Part shown: positions 1 through 4,944 of the stretch, piece by piece | Layout of the letters: each line of letters begins with the position of its first letter | Numbering within the stretch: the first letter of the stretch is position 1 | Origin: Campylobacteraceae bacterium | Lineage (GTDB): Bacteria; Campylobacterota; Campylobacteria; Campylobacterales; Sulfurovaceae | Direction of reading: 5' to 3' | Assembly: GCA_027031505.1 (NCBI GenBank) | Contig: JALVQH010000064.1 | Location: forward strand, 1 to 6,618 | Length of the DNA: 6,618 nucleotides | Position numbers and translations under genes: made by a program | Notes under the pieces: model-generated | What the model was told of the DNA's origin: nothing | The model's database searches: none | What the model saw: only the letters and a program-made list of their open reading frames with translations

Positions 1-18
1 AGAAGTTGTCTTTGTTGA

Positions 19-39
19 TGCGTATAGTTGCCATACGCA
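19..39. repeat. Short inverted repeat upstream of aguA
   Basis: Perfect 7-bp arms TGCGTAT (19-25) and ATACGCA (33-39) flank the 7-nt spacer AGTTGCC. No T-run follows, so it is a poor intrinsic terminator. A TATAGT (42-47) just downstream could be a -10 box for aguA, but no convincing -35 or TGn extension is present. All plus-strand frames before position 46 close (TGA at 16-18, TAG at 44-46), so an upstream gene could end here, but too little is visible to name one. Confidence 0.3.
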
Positions 40-78
40 ATTATAGTGGAACGACACAAAATAATTACAGAGGAATCC

Positions 79-138
79 ATGAAAACCCATTTTTCATTTT
101 TCATTTTTCATTTTTCACTCTGCGAGGTAGAACGGTGA
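79..138 (+). CDS. Possible 19-codon leader ORF ahead of aguA
   Basis: An ATG at 79 sits 4 nt after AGAGGA (69-74), a reasonable ribosome-binding site. It opens a frame reading MKTHFSFFIFHFSLCEVER and stopping at TGA 136-138. The stop overlaps the aguA GTG start as GTGA, the arrangement typical of translational coupling. Against it, most of the peptide is simply the CATTTTT heptamer tract read in frame, giving an unusual Phe-rich peptide, so the ORF may be a by-product of the repeat. No function is claimed. It is listed because the RBS and the stop/start overlap together could affect aguA translation. Confidence 0.22.
   Translation: MKTHFSFFIFHFSLCEVER
88..118. repeat. CATTTTT heptamer tandem repeat (4 copies)
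   Basis: Four perfect tandem copies of CATTTTT (88-115) are followed by CAC. On the minus strand it reads as repeated AAAAATG. A related tract (CATTTTT, CACTATT, CATTTTT, CATTC) lies at 2974-2999, next to the end of the Nudix gene. Both tracts sit at a gene boundary, which suggests a dispersed low-complexity element and not chance. The tract is immediately upstream of the aguA ribosome-binding site. Confidence 0.75.
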
Positions 139-1139
139 GGCGACTCCGCGCCGAGTGGGAACCGCACAACGTTATCCTGATGGCCTTTCCGCATCAGGAG
201 ACCGACTGGGCAGAGTATGAGGATTGGGAGGCTGTTACGGCACCATTTGTCCGGATCGCTCAGGCGGTGGCGTACTATCAGATGGTGTACATGCTCTGCC
301 GGGACAGCGAGGCGATCAAACCGCTTTTTTGCAGCACGACCAACATTATTTTCATCGAAACAGACTATGACGATACCTGGACGCGGGATTACGGGCCGCT
401 GAGTATCGAGGAGGATGGCCGGAAAAAACTGCTCGATTTTACCTTTGACGGCTGGGGCGGCAAATTTGAAGCGGCCAAGGACAACGCGGTCAACCGCCAT
501 CTTGCCGGCAAAGGATTTTATGGAGGAGCTCCCCTTGAGACGATCGACACGGTGCTGGAAGGAGGTGCGATCGATACCGATGGAACCGGAACGATCCTCG
601 CGACCCGTCAATGCCTTTGTCACCCGAGCCGGAATGGAGGTCTTGACATACAGAGTGTGGAGACGCTTTTGGCCGATATGCTTGGAGCCCGGCGTGTGCT
701 GTGGCTTGAGCATGGGTACCTTGCGGGAGATGATACCGATGGACACGTGGATATGCTGGCACGATTTGTCAACCCGTCAATCATAGCTTATGTCACGTGT
801 GGCAATCCCGAAGATGAACACTACGGTGCGCTAAAAAAGATGGAAGAGCAGCTGCGCAGTTTCCGAACCGAAGCGGGTGAACCCTATACCCTTGTTCCGC
901 TTCCGCTGCCGGAACCCAAATACAACGAAGACGGAGAGCGTCTTCCGGCAACGTACGCCAATTTTCTCATCAGCAACGGCGCCGTGATATACCCGACCTA
1001 CAGCGATCCGAACGATAAAAAAACGGGGGAGATTTTGCGGGGGCTCTTTCCTGATCGGGAGGTGATCCCGATCAATTGTCTGGGGCTTATCCGGCAGGGG
1101 GGGAGTCTCCACTGCTCGACGATGCAGGTGGCGTATTAG
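135..1139 (+). CDS. aguA: Agmatine deiminase (agmatine iminohydrolase)
   Basis: Predicted to hydrolyse agmatine to N-carbamoylputrescine and ammonia in the cytoplasm, the first step of the arginine-decarboxylase route to putrescine. The 334-aa product covers the whole PAD_porph/agmatine deiminase family fold (usual length about 330-370). Visible family motifs are TWTRDYGP (residues 81-88), EGG (142-144), the DGHVD block with His204, and the C-terminal GGSLHCSTMQ with catalytic Cys327. I chose the GTG at 135 because GAGG lies 7 nt upstream (124-127) and homology begins at once with RAEWEP. The frame stays open upstream, but that part reads through the CATTTTT repeat and is not protein-like. 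The stop overlaps the convergent CAP gene by 4 nt. The partner enzyme AguB is encoded 0.8 kb downstream, beyond that gene. Related peptidyl-arginine deiminases share the fold, but the short cytoplasmic form and the AguB partner favour agmatine. Confidence 0.93.
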   Translation: MRRLRAEWEPHNVILMAFPHQETDWAEYEDWEAVTAPFVRIAQAVAYYQMVYMLCRDSEAIKPLFCSTTNIIFIETDYDDTWTRDYGPLSIEEDGRKKLLDFTFDGWGGKFEAAKDNAVNRHLAGKGFYGGAPLETIDTVLEGGAIDTDGTGTILATRQCLCHPSRNGGLDIQSVETLLADMLGARRVLWLEHGYLAGDDTDGHVDMLARFVNPSIIAYVTCGNPEDEHYGALKKMEEQLRSFRTEAGEPYTLVPLPLPEPKYNEDGERLPATYANFLISNGAVIYPTYSDPNDKKTGEILRGLFPDREVIPINCLGLIRQGGSLHCSTMQVAY

Positions 1140-1795
1140 TTGCCGCCGAAATCCTGTGTCCAGTAGATTTTATACATGCCGCTGCTGTCCATTGCGGCAC
1201 GCGATTCATACATGCCAAACTGGGTCAAGGTCGGGCTCATGATGTTGGAGCAGTGTCCGTGTGTACTGGCCATCCACCCTTCCATTATTTTGAGCCAGTA
1301 ATCGTGGGGCTGCACAAAACTTGCGGTGGACATGGCGATGTTCTCCGCCGATGCAGATCCCGAAAAGCCGTTATGCGTGATCCGCTCATCAAAGTGGCTT
1401 CCCCGACCCAGTCCCATATCCTGTGCCGTGGTATCGTTTACCGTTCCGGAGCCGTCGTGGTTGTACCAATTGCTCTTTTTCATGTCTTCGCTGTGTTCTT
1501 TGGCTGCGGCTTCCAAATGGGTATTCCAGACCATGTCGGGGCTGGAGGGGCCGCTGATGGCAGCCGGATCGTTGCAGGTGATGCTGAGTGAGCGCAAATA
1601 GTTGATGACGGCAACATAATTCAGATAGACCTGAGAGGTACCGTTTCGACCGGCATCGTAGTTTGCGATATCCCCATTGGCGATGGCCTGGGTCAGGTTG
1701 ACTTCGGCAGTGCTGCTTTTATTGTTTCCATTACTGCTGCCGCAGCCGATGAGCGCAAGTACCAGCATCAAAGCCGAGATTGTTTTTCGATACAT
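1136..1795 (-). CDS. CAP-domain (SCP/YkwD-like) lipoprotein
   Basis: A 219-aa predicted lipoprotein. A short basic N-terminus (MYRK) and a hydrophobic stretch lead into the lipobox LIGC, with Cys18 as the likely lipidated residue, followed by a Ser/Asn-rich linker. The CAP domain spans about residues 58-219. It has AAKEHSEDM (His101), FDERI (Glu137), AENIA (Glu151), GWMASTHGHCSNIM (His181) and YWTQDFG near the C-terminus, which matches the CAP cavity His/Glu tetrad. Cys74 and Cys182 are placed like the disulfide pair of many secreted bacterial CAP proteins. It would act outside the inner membrane. The biochemical role of bacterial CAP proteins is generally unknown. I chose the ATG at 1795 over an upstream in-frame one at 1903 because the signal peptide starts here, a G-rich site (1804-1809) lies 8 nt upstream, and an extended -10 falls within the longer reading. 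Its TAA overlaps the aguA stop. Confidence 0.88.
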   Translation of the reverse strand: MYRKTISALMLVLALIGCGSSNGNNKSSTAEVNLTQAIANGDIANYDAGRNGTSQVYLNYVAVINYLRSLSITCNDPAAISGPSSPDMVWNTHLEAAAKEHSEDMKKSNWYNHDGSGTVNDTTAQDMGLGRGSHFDERITHNGFSGSASAENIAMSTASFVQPHDYWLKIMEGWMASTHGHCSNIMSPTLTQFGMYESRAAMDSSGMYKIYWTQDFGGN

Positions 1796-1832
1796 AATAA
1801 GATCCCCCCAGTGGTTTTTGGTGTATCCTTGC

Positions 1833-1841
1833 AGTATACCA
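1833..1841 (-). promoter_or_regulatory. Extended -10 promoter of the CAP lipoprotein gene
   Basis: On the minus strand this reads TGGTATACT, an extended -10 (TGn followed by TATACT, a 5/6 match to TATAAT). No good -35 is seen, as is usual for housekeeping promoters in Campylobacterota. Transcription would start near 1826, giving a leader of about 30 nt that holds the G-rich ribosome-binding site. Confidence 0.55.
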
Positions 1842-1925
1842 TAATGACACCTCCAATAATCCAAGATGCTCGCAAAAAAGAAAAACAAAAACAAAGATAC
1901 CACAACGGAAAAAATGACATCTTTA

Positions 1926-1934
1926 TGTTACACT
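1926..1934 (+). promoter_or_regulatory. Possible extended -10 for a leaderless aguB transcript
   Basis: TGTTACACT fits an extended -10 (TGn plus TACACT, 4/6). A start about 7 nt downstream would fall at 1941, the A of the aguB ATG. No Shine-Dalgarno sequence precedes that ATG, which fits a leaderless message. A weaker alternative is TTGGTG (1818-1823), 16 bp, CATAAT (1840-1845), which would give a normal leader. No -35 supports the first candidate, so this is tentative. Confidence 0.25.
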
Positions 1935-1940
1935 ACGATT

Positions 1941-2846
1941 ATGAAAACAGCACTCATACAACAAAAATACCATGGAACCAAAGCGCAAACTCTCATTGAA
2001 ACAACTCGGCACATTGCCGCTGCAGCCGGTGAGGGAGCTGAACTGGTTGTCTTGCAGGAGCTGCATCAGCATGAATATTTCTGTCAGAGCGAAATGACAC
2101 GTTATTTTGACTATGCACGAAATTTCAAGGCCGATGTGGACTATTGGGGAAAAGTAGCTGCCCGACACAAAGTTGTACTGGTAACATCTCTTTTCGAAGA
2201 GCGGGCTCCCGGCCTCTACCACAATACTGCCGTAGTGTTTGACCGAGACGGCTCCATTGCAGGTAAATATCGCAAAATGCATATTCCGGACGATCCTGGC
2301 TTTTATGAAAAATTCTATTTTACGCCTGGAGATACCGGTTTTGAGCCTCTTGATACTTCGGTGGGACGCCTCGGAGTGATGGTGTGCTGGGATCAGTGGT
2401 ATCCCGAGGCAGCGCGTATCATGGCGCTCAAAGGAGCCGAGATGCTCATTTATCCTACTGCCATCGGGTGGTTTGACCACGAGAGCGACGGAGAGAAGCG
2501 GCGCCAATGGGAGAGCTGGATTACTATCCAGCGCAGCCATGCCATCGCCAACGGCATCCCGGTGCTCAGTTGCAATCGGGTAGGATTTGAACCCGATCCG
2601 GGTGGGGCACTGGAGGGGATCCATTTCTGGGGGAGCAGTTTTGTCTGCGGAGCGCAGGGGGAGATGCTCACTCAGGCCGATACGGAGAGCGAAACCATCC
2701 TCTATGCCGACATCGATCCGGATCACACCCGCCAGGTGCGGGATATCTGGCCGTTCTTGCGGGATCGGCGTATCGAGAAGTACGACTGCATCGGTCATCG
2801 CTTTTGCGACTCAGATCCTGATACCAGAACGCGACCTTCTGTTTGA
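1941..2846 (+). CDS. aguB: N-carbamoylputrescine amidohydrolase (nitrilase superfamily)
   Basis: Predicted to hydrolyse N-carbamoylputrescine to putrescine, CO2 and ammonia, the step after AguA. The 301-aa product is a complete carbon-nitrogen hydrolase (family usually about 290-300 aa). The Glu-Lys-Cys catalytic triad is visible: Glu40 in VVLQELHQHEYFC, Lys112 in GKYRKMHIPD and Cys149 in VMVCWDQWYPEAAR. The sequence IPDDPGFYEKFYFTPGDTGF (115-134) is characteristic of the AguB/plant NLP1 subgroup. The ATG at 1941 is preferred because the family N-terminus begins MKTALIQ. ATG 1914 is in frame but would add nine residues unlike the family, behind a weak and too-close GGA. No clear ribosome-binding site precedes 1941. 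The TGA stop lies inside the left arm of a perfect 9-bp hairpin. aguA is upstream on the same strand but separated by the opposing CAP gene, so aguB probably has its own promoter. Confidence 0.93.
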   Translation: MKTALIQQKYHGTKAQTLIETTRHIAAAAGEGAELVVLQELHQHEYFCQSEMTRYFDYARNFKADVDYWGKVAARHKVVLVTSLFEERAPGLYHNTAVVFDRDGSIAGKYRKMHIPDDPGFYEKFYFTPGDTGFEPLDTSVGRLGVMVCWDQWYPEAARIMALKGAEMLIYPTAIGWFDHESDGEKRRQWESWITIQRSHAIANGIPVLSCNRVGFEPDPGGALEGIHFWGSSFVCGAQGEMLTQADTESETILYADIDPDHTRQVRDIWPFLRDRRIEKYDCIGHRFCDSDPDTRTRPSV

Positions 2847-2862
2847 AATATAAATTTCAAAC
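2841..2862. repeat. Perfect 9-bp hairpin overlapping the aguB stop
   Basis: Arms GTTTGAAAT (2841-2849) and ATTTCAAAC (2854-2862) flank the loop ATAA. The stem is AT-rich and contains the aguB TGA (2844-2846). There is no T-run after it on either strand, so it is not a classical terminator. It could protect the mRNA 3' end or be the outer arm of the palindromic element that follows. Confidence 0.6.
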
Positions 2863-2986
2863 CCGACGGATATTTATCCCGCTTTGGAGACAGGACTTCA
2901 GTCCTTTATAATGGGGCTGAATGCAACCGTTAAAGATGTACAATTGCGTACCCTGCGCAGTCGCCCAATTTTTCATTTTTCACTAT
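2847..2986. other. Noncoding palindrome-rich spacer, possible REP-like element
   Basis: This 140-bp stretch between convergent aguB and the Nudix gene holds no plausible gene. It contains GGATA-TT-TATCC (2868-2879), AGGACT-TC-AGTCCT (2892-2905), a GGGGCTGAA segment echoing the same CTGAA/TTCAG core, GTAC-AATTGC-GTAC (2938-2951), the self-palindrome CTGCGCAG (2953-2960), and then a CATTTTT-type tract. Such clusters of small palindromes with a GACTTCAGTC core are typical of REP-like dispersed repeats, some of which are mobilised by IS200/IS605-related (RAYT) transposases. No transposase is present here. The repeat status is inferred, because only one copy is visible. Confidence 0.45.
2892..2911 (+). 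terminator. Weak candidate terminator after aguB
   Basis: Read on the plus strand, AGGAC-TTCA-GTCCT forms a 5-bp stem with a tetraloop and is followed by TTTATAAT. The stem is short and the T-run is interrupted, so termination would be inefficient. The same palindrome may only be part of a repeat element. Confidence 0.25.
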
Positions 2987-2999
2987 TCATTTTTCATTC
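2967..2999. repeat. Second CATTTTT-type tract at the Nudix 3' end
   Basis: The tract reads AATTTTT, CATTTTT, CACTATT, CATTTTT, CATTC, an imperfect version of the heptamer array at 88-118. The Nudix TGA stop (complement 2987-2989) and the codons for its last residues (Asn-Glu-Lys) lie inside it, so the repeat has become part of the coding sequence. Confidence 0.65.
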
Positions 3000-3550
3000 T
3001 TTTGCTTCCACCATAAAAACGCAAACGTCAATCCCGGTGTTTTGGCGATCGATTCATCGTAGATAAACGCCTCCGCTTCTGCCGTGGGGAGCTCGATCAC
3101 TTCGATCTGTTCCTGATCGATCCCACCCCCTGGATGGATGTGCATTGCCTCATCCACTTCGGCATAGTACAGTGTCTGGCGGCTGCCGGCAAACCCGACG
3201 GACGTGTGAAAAGCCGTCACCCGCTCGATCGTTTCAAGCGGTACATCATACCCGCACTCTTCGAGGATCTCCTCCCGGGCGATCTCCTGCAGGCTTAAGG
3301 CCTCTTTGTCCACCAGTCCGGCACACAGCTCCACCGTCATGCCGTCATGGTTATTCAGATAGACGGCCGGGCGGAACTGTTTGACGAGGACAAAGGCATC
3401 ATGTTCGCAGTGCCAGAGCAGGATCGCTACACTGTCGTAGGCTTCGACCACTTCCCAGTCTTTCTCGATACCATCCTGGCGGTAGGTTGCGAGAGAGGCT
3501 TTGATGTATTGTGCCTTTATGAGAGGGTGGAGTGCAAAATCGGTTATCAT
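2987..3550 (-). CDS. Nudix hydrolase, NUDT14-like (nucleotide-sugar diphosphatase)
   Basis: Predicted to cleave a nucleoside diphosphate linked to a sugar (UDP-glucose or ADP-ribose type) to nucleoside monophosphate and sugar phosphate, using Mg2+. The 187-aa product carries a Nudix region at residues 78-101 (GLVDKEALSL to EEILEECGY). It departs from the textbook box: the first Glu is Ala84 and one residue is inserted before EExGY. The same spacing, with the flanking ELCAGLVD, SVGFAGSRQTLYYAEV (117-132) and HPGGGI, resembles eukaryotic NUDT14 (UDP-sugar pyrophosphatase) as I remember it. The catalytic EE pair (97-98) is kept. The ATG at 3550 is preferred over 3556 because AAAGGGG ends 2 nt before 3556 but 7 nt before 3550. 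It is the last gene of the operon, 26 nt after mgtE. The last few residues come from the CATTTTT repeat. The exact substrate is uncertain. Confidence 0.85.
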   Translation of the reverse strand: MITDFALHPLIKAQYIKASLATYRQDGIEKDWEVVEAYDSVAILLWHCEHDAFVLVKQFRPAVYLNNHDGMTVELCAGLVDKEALSLQEIAREEILEECGYDVPLETIERVTAFHTSVGFAGSRQTLYYAEVDEAMHIHPGGGIDQEQIEVIELPTAEAEAFIYDESIAKTPGLTFAFLWWKQKNEK

Positions 3551-3557
3551 TGTCATA

Positions 3558-3564
3558 CCCCTTT
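3558..3564 (-). promoter_or_regulatory. Ribosome-binding site deciding the Nudix start
   Basis: The minus strand reads AAAGGGG here. Only one T separates it from the ATG at 3556, which is too close. The ATG at 3550 has a 7-nt spacer and is therefore the better start. Confidence 0.55.
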
Positions 3565-3576
3565 ATCTATTTGCCA

Positions 3577-4944
3577 TCACGGCAGAATTATCTTCGCCAA
3601 TCCAAGAAAAGCGAAGAAGCCAACCACATCGGTGACCGTTGTCAGCAGTACGGAACTGGCCACTGCCGGATCGATACCGATGCGCTTGAGCAGCAGAGGG
3701 ATCATTGCACCGAATGCACCGGCAAAAAGGAGATTGATCACCATTGCCAGAGCGATGACCAGTCCGAGGCGTGCACTTTGAAACCACAACAAGGCGATCA
3801 TCCCCATCAGCAGTGCAAAAACAGTACCGTTGAGCAGCGAAACGATGACTTCCTGGCGGATGGCGCCTCTGGCTTCGCTCCAACTCAGCTCTCCCAATGC
3901 AATCTGCCGCACCATGACGGTCAACGATTGCGTCCCGGCATTGCCGCCCATTGAAGCAACAATCGGCATCAGTACTGCCAACGCCACATAGGCCTGGATC
4001 GTCTGGTCAAACAGACCGATCACCAGCGAAGCGAGAATGGCTGTAACAAGATTGACCCCGAGCCATATCCCCCGTTTGCGGGTGATAACTGCGATCTCTT
4101 TGTCCTCTTCGGCTACCTCATTGACCCCGGCCATTTTGTAGATCTGGTCAGTGGCTCGCTCTTCGATAATATCATACACATCGTCCGATGTGATCCGTCC
4201 GACCAGTTTCCCACGGCTGTCGGTGACTGGCAGAACCACCAGATCGTAATCTTCAAACCGTTTGATCACCGCATCGATCGAATCCTGCGCTGTGACCCGC
4301 TGGATCATTTTGTGCTCTTCGCGAAAATAATCCCGGAAGCTCCGTGAAAAATCGAGCGTAATTAACTCCTCAAACGAGATCGCTCCGATCAGAAACCCAA
4401 AAGCATCGACCATAAAGACCTGATAAACGTTGTCGAGCTGCCCTTCTGCTTTGAGATGCCGCAGCCGGCCAATCGCGTCGGCAATGGATTCATCGAGTCC
4501 GGCGCTGAAAAGCTCAGTCTGCATGAGAGATCCCGCTTCGTCCTCTCCGTAGTTCATCAGCCGTTCGATCTCTTCGACCTCTTCATCATCCAGTTTGGAA
4601 AGGATAGCCTGCTCTTTGGCCTCATCCATCGCCTCGATGTCCTGCATGAGATCCGTCGCATCATCTGAGTCAAGCTCATCGACTACCCCCACTAATTTGG
4701 GGACTGAAAGGTCATTCAGCGCTTCATCTTTGATGGCTTCGGGAAGTTCCAGCAAAATCTCTCCGAGGTAGGTTTCGGGAATTTTCTGAATGGTGGACAA
4801 GAAGGCTTCTTTCCCCTTTTCATGGTAGAGCTGGCGCAGGATTCGTGCCCACTCATTGGCATGATGGTGCACAAACAGATCGGATTCCCCGGACAGTTTT
4901 TCGAGAAGCGCTCTTCCTTCTTCGATGTGGAGTGACTCAGCCAC
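3577..4944 (-). CDS. mgtE: Magnesium transporter MgtE
   Basis: Inner-membrane Mg2+ channel/transporter of the MgtE (SLC41-related) family. The 455-aa length is normal. Layout: an acidic helical MgtE N domain (about 25-130, rich in Asp/Glu), paired CBS domains (about 140-265) that sense Mg2+ in the cytoplasm, a connecting plug helix (about 268-290), then five membrane helices (about 292-452). The pore signature PIVASMGGNAGTQ (327-339) and the last-helix DPAVASSVLLTTVTD motif with Asp439, equivalent to the selectivity Asp of Thermus MgtE, are intact. It starts with GTG at 4944, fixed by GGAGG 6 nt upstream. The start overlaps the end of the upstream peptidase gene by 8 nt, so the two are probably translationally coupled. 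No M-box riboswitch can precede it, since the upstream sequence is coding. Control by Mg2+ is likely through CBS gating of the protein. Confidence 0.95.
   Translation of the reverse strand: MAESLHIEEGRALLEKLSGESDLFVHHHANEWARILRQLYHEKGKEAFLSTIQKIPETYLGEILLELPEAIKDEALNDLSVPKLVGVVDELDSDDATDLMQDIEAMDEAKEQAILSKLDDEEVEEIERLMNYGEDEAGSLMQTELFSAGLDESIADAIGRLRHLKAEGQLDNVYQVFMVDAFGFLIGAISFEELITLDFSRSFRDYFREEHKMIQRVTAQDSIDAVIKRFEDYDLVVLPVTDSRGKLVGRITSDDVYDIIEERATDQIYKMAGVNEVAEEDKEIAVITRKRGIWLGVNLVTAILASLVIGLFDQTIQAYVALAVLMPIVASMGGNAGTQSLTVMVRQIALGELSWSEARGAIRQEVIVSLLNGTVFALLMGMIALLWFQSARLGLVIALAMVINLLFAGAFGAMIPLLLKRIGIDPAVASSVLLTTVTDVVGFFAFLGLAKIILP

Noticed and set aside
19..47. Intrinsic terminator of an upstream gene
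   Set aside because: The 7-bp hairpin is followed by ATTATAGTGG and not a T-run.
88..118. Heptamer array as a CRISPR or protein-coding tandem repeat
   Set aside because: The units are 7 bp with no spacers, so it is a simple tandem repeat and not a CRISPR.
6..134. Upstream extension of aguA from a TTG at position 6
   Set aside because: The added 43 residues read through the heptamer repeat and do not look like the family. GTG 135 has a good ribosome-binding site and homology starts there.
108..746. 212-codon open frame on the minus strand across aguA
   Set aside because: It lies opposite a gene with strong family motifs, has no recognisable domain and no ribosome-binding site I can see. It is a shadow of aguA codon use.
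1923..2798. 291-codon open frame on the minus strand across aguB
   Set aside because: It is fully antisense to aguB, whose catalytic triad is intact, and the translation shows no family features.
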